From NCBI RefSeq assembly GCF_020382885.2, contig NC_058497.1, forward strand, positions 19,646,330-19,710,329: 64,000 nucleotides of DNA. Direction: 5' to 3'. Shown here one piece after another: positions 1 through 11,130 of this stretch. The DNA is from Scatophagus argus (taxonomy: Eukaryota > Chordata > Actinopteri > Scatophagidae). Below the pieces are notes generated by a model. The model saw only the letters and a program-made list of their open reading frames with translations. It made no database searches and had not been told where the DNA came from. The position numbers and the translations under genes are program-made. Within the stretch, counting starts at the first letter, position 1; each line of letters opens with the position of its first letter.

Positions 1-460
1 GGATGGATCCAGCTGTAGAGGATACATGTTCCCGTAACAGATTCAACTCTGATTGCAATTTGACTGACACAGGAAATCATCTTCAGACTGCAGATCTCTG
101 TTGCTAAGGGTACCGGACTGGCGGGCTGGTAACGGCCAAGTGGACCCTGAGCAATCTGGGGCAGTTACTTCAATTAATGATTAGGATCTAAAGAAGGGAG
201 TGCCAGTGAGATGTGAATTCATTACAGGGTTGAAGCACGAGATGAGCTGGAGTTATAGAGACATAAGAAAAAACTGACAGAGTGTGAAAGGCACAGAGTC
301 ATTGCAAGCCAAGTGCTCATGTTTGGAGGAGCAATTAATGGTTATTGGATTTTTGTAGACCATTATCGAATGGACTGTGGAACAAAATCAATTATGAAAT
401 CAGAATTGCATCATGTCTCTTCATAATCCATGATAATTCCATGTAGTCAGGGTGTGTGGG

Positions 461-465
461 TTTTT

Positions 466-482
<17 letters not shown>
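461..482. repeat. Poly-T run
   Basis: A run of about 22 T near the window start, with no adjacent retroelement that I recognise. Confidence 0.9.
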
Positions 483-501
<19 letters not shown>

Positions 502-659
502 TGATGTATGAAAACTGCTGACTGAATCTCCTTGTGGAAACAGTAAGGCAATTCAGGATGTTTTTGAGCTCATTAAAAAATGAAAAATGGCTGCATTGTT
601 AGGTCTGTCGTTTCACAGGAGAGAAATGCGTTAGAGGGAAAAAGAGTGTCCCATATGAA

Positions 660-720
660 AGACCAATCTGGGCTGAACCAGTCCAGCCTGGTCCATTTGC
701 TGGACCACCCAGACTGATCT
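660..720. repeat. Interrupted palindrome
   Basis: AGACCAATCTGGG (660-672) pairs with CCCAGACTGATCT (708-720) at 11 of 13 positions. Inside it TGGTCCA pairs with TGGACCA around a 5-nt loop, with an unpaired insertion on the left side. Confidence 0.6.
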
Positions 721-3700
721 GGCTACAAAAGTGAACATGTTGTTGCGGAACTGCTTTTCAGGTTCATTTCTGGCCAGTAACAAAAGGACTAAACAACAAA
801 AAGCTGAATATACCATTAAGATACCTAATTGCCTCTCATGTCAAATGCTTGTGACTGGTGATTATAAAGTAAAATAATGGTAGAACGCTACATATCTTAA
901 CAATTTCTGGCCAGGTTGCCAAAAGTGTGGATATTCTTGGTCTCCAGATGACGTCTCCTAATGAGTTTGTGATGCTCATTTCTCTGATCGTCACTTCGGC
1001 ACATGAAAAGAATTGCCCAAACGTTCATGGTCCACACACAGGGAATCCCAAACTTTTGCTCTAACTTGTCCTTTCACACACTGTCGTTGTCTGGCCCCAA
1101 AAATTTGCCAAAATCTTCCAAGCAGATGGTGATAAAACTTGAAGAACACGTTTCCGCTCTCCAGAAGGCTAACCTTGTCAATTTCAAAGACTGGATAGCT
1201 TTCACCTTAGGCCATCCTCAGCAACTTTACACGGGAATCTGCAACGGGTGTTATACTTACATGTCTGATTTCTTGCGACTTGCTCTTTGCAGCTTGAGGT
1301 CGCTTCTGGTACGCTTCTAGGATGCTTTTAAAACGTGCTCAGAAGGACTGCCTACTGCATCCTGAATACGACACAGGATGGCCCATTGAAATCAACCTGT
1401 AGGTCTCTTGTACTGTAATTCTCTGATAGAAGCAAATACCAACAGATCACTGTTTCATTATTTTTTTTAATGGTAACTTGATAACTACGTATGTTTTGTT
1501 AGTTTTAACTGAACACATTCATGATTGTACAGTTTTCACTGCTATGATGCAGTAAAAAATTTTAATGTCAGCAGCTTGGGACCATTTCCTTAACATATCT
1601 TATCCTAGTCGACCCTATGAGAGTCTGTGAATTCATGCTGTTTTAAAGTGGGCTCCTATAGTATAGAGGAGGTAAATGAAATAACAGGAAATGTTTCAGG
1701 TCCATAAATTTCAGAGTGAGTTGAAGGACATGCTGCTGCAAAGAGCAGGCTGTGCGGTCTGCTCGTGGTAGGTTATCTGCCAGAAATTATAAATATTATT
1801 TGAGCAAACTCACTTCTACCCCAGTCATAGCAGTCAGTCATGTGAAGCAGCGACCGCCGAGATCCTGACCAGTTGTTCTGTTGTCTCAACAATCGTGATT
1901 GAGCATATAAACGGACAGCAAAGAAAGCCGGTCGTGCACCAGATCTCGCATATGGACTCTCTATTTGTAAGAACGCTGGCCTGTTGTTTATACCTGAAAG
2001 CTCTCAGCTTTATTTTGTCCATTTGGACTGTTTAGTTCTCCAGCTGGATAAAAGTAGATGGTGTGAAGTTGGAGCCAAAAATAAGAGCTGTGCTGCAGAG
2101 TTTGTTCTGAGTGAAACAGAACTGTTGTCATGCACAGTGCCTGTCAATTAGCCTGTAGCTAATCATCCGCTTTGAGACCTGCTGCATCTGATGCTCAGAT
2201 TTAGCTGGTTTATGTTGGGAAAGGCAACCACTTACACACAGTGTGCTCTGTAGGCCACCACATATACTATGTGTTTGACAGACCACAGTTTCCTGGTTGG
2301 TATTTGGCAGCAATCAGAGCAAAACATGAACTACATGGGTTTTGGTCCAAAAGCCCTAAAGCCCTGCGATAACAAAATGACTGCAGGCAAAGACGGAATA
2401 TATTAAGTTGAGTCTAGATGCGTGATGGAGAGCTAAACCTGTAATTACACTGAGACTGAGACCGAGAGTGACATTACAGGTTACACCTCTAAATATCGCT
2501 TAGGGCTACATAAAGACCCTAAGCCTTGAAAAGCAGCTTCTCTGTGGCGATCCATCTACTTGCCCATTGTGCGACAGTAACACGGCCGCTACGCCGCCAT
2601 GTTCCACCACCCCAAGGCACAATGCGTACTGGTCATCTGTGTGTACGGATGTCGGTTTCGCTTGTGTCTGGCAGGATGTGTGTGTATTCTAGGAAGCACT
2701 CCGTCCGCTTCCTGCTTGTATGTATTACACTGAGTGCCACTCACAGGCCAGAGAGAGCAGATAGAAATCTGTAGGTTCGCTCAATCCTGTTAATGTGGAA
2801 CAGCATTTAATTAGATCCGCTCTACATCGAGCAGCTGCATCTGTGACTGCAATGTAATGACACTCTGCATGTCGCTAAACGCCGACACTGTCGAGGCGCT
2901 GACTGCTTTAAAGGGGCTTGTAAAACTTTAAATAAAGGGCTACAGCAACCACACAGTCCAGAGTCTAGAGGCGAACATTTAAGGACAACTTTATTTGCAG
3001 TGGGACAACGTTATGTCATCTTAACAGTCATCACATTTCTGGTGCTTGAAAGAACAATTCTTTTCAATTTTCCTTGTTCATCATTGTTTTCTTTGCTTGC
3101 TCGGATGGAGATATGAGACCTTATTCTCCTGCCTTCAGTGGAAGCCATTGCCTCTTATTCATTTGTTTGTATTACATAAAAAGAGCCATCACAAATATGA
3201 AAATTATCAGACATACTTAATCCATCACATAAAACGCAGAGGTTTGGCTCTCAGGAGTCCCTCTGTTGTATTGTTATTTCACTTTGCCCAAGTTGACTAT
3301 TTTCACATCAGTGTGTGCAACACAACTGCACTCTGCTCACTGTCAATCACACAACACTCACAGAGAGAAATGCAACTCGCTGCCAGGAAATGTTCCCCTC
3401 AAAAACATATTGCCTTACAAACATTGTATCATCCAGTCAGTGCAGAAAACATTAAGCCATCCTTTCAAAAATGGCTACAAGTCAAGAAGTCAACATTTGC
3501 AGGCGTATTACTAAATAATTGGTGTTCTCTTTTAAGGTGGGTAACCAAAATGGATGGTTTCATACAGAACCTTCCAGGAATGATGTTACTGAGATTTGGC
3601 TGATTGTAAATGGCTGTTGGATGTTCAATCTGTTTGATTCAAGGATGGGAAAAGTCGAATCGAGGTATTAACAGATGTGATGAATCTGATGCAGACACGT

Positions 3701-6557
3701 CTATTTTCAGTCTCTGTTGTGTTCCCTCCATGTCACAGATGATTTTCTGTGTAAGTGCCCTAAAAAGAGAGGAACCTTACTTACTGGCCAGGGAAAACAG
3801 AGCTGATGTATTTCCTTTGTGGTGTTTTTGAGAGAAAACTGTGTCACTGACAAATCACACTGGAAAGAAGAATTGGCATCGCAGTCGTATTTTCCACAGT
3901 GAGAAGAGCAGGACATGCATAAGGACGTATTGTCCTGCCCTCCTCACTTTCCATTTCTACTGTGTCTCGGAGACAGTCATTTAAATATGGTGTGACTGGC
4001 TATTGTGCAGCCCATCACCTTTTCACCCCCTCCCCCTCCCTCACTAGTGCCTCTCTAGTATGCTGAATGCATGCCATTACTGTCCTTCATTTTAAAAAAA
4101 ACAAGGGATGATAGAGAAGGGAGGAATAGAGGACTGGAAAGGTGACGAGAAGACTGAGAGAGGAAAGAAAGAGGCTGATTTCTATCTTGGTCGAGCTCCA
4201 GGCGCAGACAGCGGCAGGCTTCAGCTCCCCAGCAACCAGGAGAAAAAGGCTGTAATGTGGCAGCACGGATTGATTCTCGTCTTAATCTGTTCCTATCAGC
4301 AATGAATAGTTTTGCACAGAAGCACTCGCTGCTTTCCAAAAAGGCTGCCTGCCACTTTTGTTGCCATTATGCTATGGAATGACATCCTTACAGCCACATT
4401 GTCTCATTATTTCTGAGACTGTTAAACTGCTGTTTAAGCCAGTAGGTTGTCTTGCAATATGTATTTCTGTACCTCAGGGGGTACTTCTGCAGTTGACAGG
4501 GATTTGATAGAGTCTGAAGGAGCTCAGCAATTACGAAAAAAAGTATAAATTAGAATTACATTAAGATATAGACCACATGTCAGCTTTTTTTTTTTAAGAT
4601 GTTGTGATTTTTGGTCCACGATTCTCAAAAGAGAAAAAAGGTTACCAAAGTGTACCAGTTTAGGGAGGCAGCATATGATTCAGGCTGCACTGGAAAAACT
4701 ATGAGCTTGTGGTAGGACCTGTGATTGGTCTGAAAATGACCTTTAAATTTCAATTTCTTGTGCACCAAATTCAACAGAAGCTGGATGCTGTATTCAGTAT
4801 CGGCTATGCAAGTGAAGATGCTGCTGCATCAGCTCTCGTCTGTCCCTGCCTGCCATGTCTTATCATCCCCGTAGCCACAGTCCTCGTGCCTCTGCTGATC
4901 TTTGAGGGCTGTGTCCGCTCTCACGCTCGTGTTTACTGGGATGCTGCTGAGCCTGGTTAAACTGAGCTCGTTGCCTAGTCAACAATAGCACCGCTAGCTC
5001 CACAACAGCTCCATAACTGAGCTAACAGTAGCTACAGCCAAGGATAACTACACAAAACAGCATAGTGAGCAAAGTTTGGTGATTACACCGATTGGTTTGT
5101 TAAAATTAAGGGATAAATGGTTGAAAAGTCCAGCTCAAGCTACTGAAAAAACATGACCAAACTGACTTATATTAACAGTTCATTTGCAAATACAATTAGG
5201 TTACCCACTTTTATGTAATAGCAGCAAAGTAGTAGCAAAGTAACACCCAGTTTCAAATCAGTCGGTGATGATGACTTCATCTCGTGTCTGTAGGGTTGCA
5301 TCAGACAAAAAAAGGCTGAGAACCACTGGGCCAAAGTACCATGTTTAATCGTAAAAAGTCAAAAAGCCATTAAAATAATTGAGGCTGTAGCTGTAATTTG
5401 ATGCCATTTCTCCCTCCTTCCTTTCTTGATCTACAACCCCCTTGCGCGCTACACACTACCACATTGTATGCTTTTAAAGGTTGCTTTCACTATTCTTTTC
5501 TGTACCGAGAACTAGCAGGGCTGGTGATGCTGGAATCGCAGCGACACACACATGCAGGCAGGCTGGGTGGGTCAGACACCGGCGCTAACTGCTCTGGTGA
5601 GACGCTGCCTGTAACCAGGAGGGTGGAGAGGGTGCTTTGCGAGAGAGGTCCGGCTCAGAACAGCAGCGCCTTTTGTGTCTGCCTGTTTCTGACGGTTATT
5701 TATAAACCCAGTAAACCCACAGCGCATTCCAGGCTGCCACAGACGCAGGGAGAGCTGCACCTCACCCATGTGTGTCCTCTTTGTCTTTGTGTGTCAGGAT
5801 CAGTGATGACGTTGCTCGGTGCCGCTCGCATCTGATCTAATGAAGGCAAAAAAAAAAAAGATGGTGATGGTCTTTTTTTCTCCATTCTGGACTTAAATGG
5901 AAAACCACGTCAGTCCCCTCCTTTTGTTTTTTTTTCTTGTTTTGACATTTCATTTGCTCTTGGCTGTTGCATTTTTTATGACCGCTGCTTGTGGTCTTCC
6001 ATGACTCATATTAATGGGAGGGCCTCCTTCCTTGGCAATGGATTCCTCAGTTTAATGTTGGCTTATTACTGAACTTGACTACTTTGAGAAGTGCCACTCG
6101 TTCTCTCTGTCTGTCTGTCCCAATCTCCTGGGACGTCCTCCTCTGAGTTTGTGGAAAAGATTAATCACATTTCCCTGGACGGCTTTTCAAAACCAGCGTG
6201 GGACAATAATGCATTGAGGGTTTTCTCATTAGCAGGGCGCCATATTTGCTTTATCTTTCAGACTGTGGATCAGTCTCAGGAAATTTGCTTAAAACGTGTT
6301 TGCTTATGTAAGATGCTTGCTAAACACACTAGGAGCTGGTGAAGATAAAAGGGAAAAAAAGAAGAAAAAGATTTTTCTTAAACTAGCAGCTCAGGAGAGT
6401 CATATGAGGTTCATCCTCCTCTTCCTCCTCTCCGATTTTGTTCTGGCTGCATTTATGTGCAGGTTTCCTGTAGCTGAGTCCAGAAAACTGTTGGAGGAAG
6501 TCCAGGCACTAAAGGACACCCTTTTCCCAACCCTTTGAACCAGACTCCATTTTTTTG

Positions 6558-6647
6558 TAACTCACTACAAAGGTCCCATGGATTAATAGTTATGAATGTA
6601 TATAACTCACTACAAAGGTCCCATGGATTAATAGTTATGAATGTATA
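6558..6647. repeat. Perfect 45-bp tandem duplication
   Basis: Two head-to-tail copies, 6558-6602 and 6603-6647, are identical over 45 bp (starting TAACTCACTACAAAGG). No mismatch suggests a recent event or an assembly artefact. Confidence 0.95.
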
Positions 6648-9405
6648 GTATAGAAGTAGTGTAATCCTGTTATTAACTTGAGTTCTGGATTTATTTCTTT
6701 GACTTGCATTCTGCTCTCCAAAGGATGCTGTTTATTTTGACTACAAACACACAGTTTAAGATCCCTTGCTCTGCCTCATGTTTGTCACTCTTTTCTCTTT
6801 CTGTGTCTGTAAAAGTAATGAACAGATCCTTAAAACACAAAGCTGCACTGCTGTTTTCCCCTTTACCCTTTGGCAGGCTTTTTCCCCTCCTTTTTAAATG
6901 TTTAACCTGATCACAAATCTCAAGGTCTGCTTTTCTCTGCCTTCTCTGCCTGAAATGTTTAAAACACTGAAAATGGACAGTAATTTGATTAAGGAGCCTC
7001 GCGATCTCAACAAATGTAATTGTGTCTTTGTAGAGCTGCAGTCATTAAAATATGTTGTTTATGAGCTGCTCACGTCAGTTTCGGGAGAACCTTACACATC
7101 TCAAACTCATTGCCAAAGCGCTGAGATTGAAGCTCAAACCGCAACTCTACTTATTTTCACACTAAATTTGCCACTTTGATTTTTTTGCTTCTCATGATGA
7201 TTCTTGACTAAGAGAACATTTTGTTGCTGAAAGCTACGTTTGATCCTGTGCTGTGTTTAGGTTAAATTGCAGAGAAAGCTACTACTGACTCGTGAAGGAA
7301 TGTAAGCCAGCTTATACTAGAAAAGACATTTGTATATGTTGTTAACTAAGTGTTAAGGCTGTTTCAAGCATCCACACTGGAAGCCGTGGGGTGAAACACC
7401 AACCTAGATGGGAGAGATACAAAATGGAGGCATAAGGGTACACATTTACAGTCAGTCTCTCCTGGAAGACATTCATAGTGTTGCCCACAGGTGTTCACAT
7501 GAGAGTGCAAACCCTCCTCATCCCTAAATGTCAAAGGGATGTCACAGGAAAGACACTCCTGAAGCCTGGATTTAATTAAAAGGGCATACTTCAGCTCCAC
7601 TTTCTGGCCATTCTTCCATGATGGTTTTTAAGGAATGACCTTCTGTTTTAACTCTACATTATAGGTAACTTTTCAGGTGCTCTGAGTGAGCTATAGCTTC
7701 TGCCAGTATGTTCAAACCAAGCTATTTCTGAATGTACAGGAGCTGCTGTAACAGGAGGCTGGAATTTAAATGGCGAGTTATATTAGAAACAAGAAATCAG
7801 ATATGTCCTTTCGGATCATTAGCCTAAGGCACTTGCCAACCATTTGCAGCAGTGAGCCAATGTCACGCTTGTCATTTCCTCCACATTGTCTTTTGTTTCC
7901 TGTCAGGCCATTGCTTGCGATTTAAACATTATAACTCTGATGCAGTATTTAATTGCCAGTGGCGGAACCATTTTCGGCCTGAAACAATAAAAAGGAAATG
8001 AATAAAGGAGATGTGTTGAGGATTTGCGCCTGAGGATTACATCATCTTGTCTAAAAAGCCCACAAACTGCTGAAATGAGATATCAGAAGAGTCTGTAGGA
8101 AGCCAAGGCTTAGCAAGGGCTGGTGACCTCTGCCTGCATCTGTGGGAGGCCTCAGATCTGTCTGTCAGGCTCATGGAGCTGAATTACAAACACACCGACA
8201 GGCGCGCACACCTCCCTCTGATGCCGCTCAGGGTTTTTTGATTCAGTGGGAGCTTCAAGTGCAGTTGCTGGATGGCTTGCGTTACCTCAAATGGAGGAGG
8301 GAAAAAGCTTTTTATATATATTCTTGGCTGTGTTTCCTTCTGAGAGTCTTTAGAGGTGTGTACAAGACAAATCCCACTAAAAGAGGCTCTCCGGTCTACA
8401 AGATCAGGTCTACTGAATGTTTATATAAAGGGTCCCCCGCCCCATATAAGAGTTTGATTTAAAAGCTGAGATGCTTGTGTCATGGAGGATCACGGAGGTT
8501 ATGGATGACATGAAGGCTCTGCTGTTTCAGCGGGGCTATTAAAGGCTTGAACTTTGAACCTGTGCTCTGCCCTGACAATCAGCCCTCCACCAGGGTGACG
8601 TGACCCTGAAAATTGACACCCAGGTCCGTTGCCTTCCTCTGTCTGTCTTCTTGTCTGTCTGTCCATTATAAAACCCTCGTGACACCTTTTTTTTCCCAAC
8701 ACAGTTTATCGGCATGTAACAGCAAACAAGGACTTAACAGAGCTCATGTGAGATTTAAAACTAATCATGTGTGAAAAGCAACTCAGTGTATCTGCTCTGC
8801 AATGATCCAGTGTTTAGTTGTGTTTAATAAAAAAAAACAATAAAAACATGCATGCTTATTTTAACACACATAGTCTGTTTAGTCTGATAGTTTCACCACA
8901 TCCAACCACACCGATCATTGTGTTCGCAAAAATCTTATCAGCTCCACAATGTAAAGCGACACCAATCATGTAGTAACCATACTTTCTGACTGCTGTATAT
9001 TGACTTTGGAGGAAGGCGGGATCACTCAGGCTTTCAGAATAAAAGCTAAACTGTTGTTACAGTAACTCTAGCAGCACAGCAGCTTGAGGGTCAATCATAT
9101 GATTTACTATTCCTGGTTCTGATGCCATGAATGAACTTGACTTCAAAGCTATGCAGGTGGTTTTACATGTTTTAGCTCATTAGCTACAAAGTCACCATGT
9201 TTTACTTTGGTGCTTCTCCAAAATAGACTATATCTTGGCTGCAAGCACGGTATTCACTTTAAATCAACCTGCTGAGACATGAAGCTTGTTTGAGATAACT
9301 AATCCATCTCGATAAACGTTTCATCGTTTTCATTTTCTCACATTACGTATATTGTTTATGGTAATTTAGTTGTGGGCTGGGAGTGTTTTGAAAACTCCCT
9401 GTATG

Positions 9406-9481
9406 AATCTCAGACTGTCCTTGAACACAACAGAGAGTTTTCAAAAACCCTCCCTGTTGTGTTCAAGAACAGTCTGAGATT
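9406..9481. repeat. Foldback sequence, 32-bp arms
   Basis: The left arm 9406-9437 and the right arm 9450-9481 are reverse complements with two mismatches and a 12-nt spacer. It lies in nxn intron 1. There are no flanking terminal repeats that would identify a known element. Confidence 0.9.
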
Positions 9482-9599
9482 TTAAAGTTGTTGAATAGTA
9501 ACTTATGTAGAAAACACCCATGATATTCAAGCAACATAACTTGTTCTAAGTTCCTTTACAGCTTACGAAACACCTGAAAGGGAATGTAAGGGGTTACTT

Positions 9600-9677
9600 T
9601 GGAGCTTTTGATCATATCGCTTATCTTCAGCAGGCAGATCTGCTGGGGAAGATTGTGTGATATGATCAAAAGCTCCA
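9600..9677. repeat. Foldback sequence, 19-bp perfect arms
   Basis: TGGAGCTTTTGATCATATC at 9600-9618 pairs exactly with 9659-9677. The inner sequence (TCTTCAGCAG and CTGCTGGGGAAGA) can also pair partly, making a longer imperfect stem. It is only about 120 bp from the foldback at 9406. Confidence 0.9.
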
Positions 9678-9895
9678 GAACAGTTATTTAATGGACCTTT
9701 AGGCCAGATTTTTTAAAATTTTGTCAGTAACTTGTAAAAACATGTTTTTCTCCTCCTGTTGATCAGCTCTGAGTCGTTGGTGGCCTTTGATGAGAAGATT
9801 TTTGAAAATGGTTCCCGTAAGGACAGAAATTATTGTAATTACTGTACATTACGGCTTACTTCAGAAAATGTATGCAACACTGAATCACTTGACTG

Positions 9896-9930
<35 letters not shown>
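9896..9930. repeat. (TA)n microsatellite
   Basis: Thirty-five bases of nearly pure TA, interrupted once by TTTA, in nxn intron 1. Confidence 0.95.
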
Positions 9931-10389
9931 GAACAGCACTGGGTCTTATTGATCTGACCTTTTGCTGTGTGCATAAGCTCAGTGTAGTACAGAGTTACTT
10001 AAGATAGCCTGCAACAAGTGGGATGATTCAGGATATCAAAACAATCATTCAGTAAGTTAAGCAGAGCCAGCTGAAGTGGTTCAGACACCCCTCATCCCTC
10101 CAGTCTCTCAGATGTAATGGGTGCTCTTGAACATCCCCAAAGAGAAACTGGGGGGAACTTGTATGTTGTACAAGAGAACAAATAAGACTAGACACTGCTT
10201 GCTGTGCTACCACCACAGTCCTAACCTTAAGTATCTAGAAAAATGATGGGTGTTTATTTTGTGGCTCAGCAGGGGTTTAGCTCTGAGCTACACATCAGAG
10301 CTTTTTATAACTACTTCAGTGGGGGGAGGGGGAGTCTCAGGTCTTCTGACAGAGCAATACAGGTACAAGGTAACAGAAGGTGACCTGGT

Positions 10390-10690
10390 CTTCGCTGTTG
10401 AGGTTCCTGAGGTCTGAAACGCTCTGCCAGCTGATCCGGCTGAGCTGAGGCTAGCCAGATCAGTAGCATCTTTTTAACCACTTCTCAAAGCACAGTTGTA
10501 CAGGGAAGCTTTTTTTATAGTGTGCTTTCATGTTCTGTATTTTATCGCTTTTCCAAGCCTGCCTGTCTCCTCTCAGTTGAATTTTTATTTCCACTGTGCT
10601 TTTGTTTCCTTTTATCCACTCTTTTTCACTATCCTTTTTTGTAAGGAACTCTGTAGTTGATGTAAACGTTGTGAAATACTATCCCTAACG
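10390..10690 (+). mobile_element. Possible LINE (L2-like) 3' tail, decayed
   Basis: A degenerate reading frame gives V-stop-NALPADPAEL, SVASF and PLLKAQLYREAF, which resembles the conserved WN-LP--- ... S-FK--LKT-LF end of L2-type LINE ORF2. It is followed by TTTTATCG and a decayed GTAAGGAACTCTGTAG tail. It carries several stops. The assignment is tentative. Confidence 0.4.
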
Positions 10691-10989
10691 TCCCAATTAA
10701 ATCGTGGTAGTCGAGATAAAATTTAAGGACATTCAAGCTGTTGGACATTTTACCATTTTTAATGTTCATCTGCCTTAGTTGTAGACCTTAATTAAATGTT
10801 TATTCATTGATGACACACCATAAATTGATACAAATTGCTTACTGAAGCTGTGTCTGTGTACCAGGTTTTTCCCATTGCATCTCTTGACATGTGGCCAAGA
10901 CTTGATGGATATTTCGTGCAATGCTTAATCTGGATGAAATGAAATCTGTACCCAAGAGTCTCTTCGGCGGAATAATATGGGCTGCATGC

Positions 10990-11130
10990 ATGTCTGTGGA
11001 GATTCTCAGTCATCCAGGTCATATTCACTCAAAGAGTTTAAAGCAAGGCGTCTGGACTTGTGAAGATTGACTTGAAGACGTTTCACTGCTAATCCAAGCA
11101 GCTTCATCAGTTCTGGGCTGATTCTACTGG
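10990..11130. repeat. Fragment of a dispersed fish repeat
   Basis: TTGAAGACGTTTCACTGCTA followed by ATCCAAGCAGCTTCATCAGT resembles a very common teleost repeat with the phrase GAAGACGTTTCGCCTCTCAT. The family is not named here, and the boundaries are approximate. Confidence 0.5.

Noticed and set aside
960-1320. A stretch reading CDAHFSDRHFG followed by a 105-codon frame, reminiscent of a THAP domain end
   Set aside because: Only a few residues match, stop codons lie directly upstream and within the joined frame, and the rest matches nothing I know. It could be a transposase relic, but support is too weak.
3046-3603. Open frame of 185 codons on the plus strand
   Set aside because: No recognisable family and no supporting splice sites. 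The sequence reads as random translation of intronic DNA.
4700-5345. Possible dispersed repeat (GGCTGAGAACCACTGG-type phrase)
   Set aside because: The phrase looks familiar but I could not recognise ends or a second copy in the window.
9378-9398. Apparent palindrome GGGAGTGTTTTGAAAACTCCC
   Set aside because: Pairing is off by one in the centre; it is weaker than the adjacent foldback and not convincing on its own.
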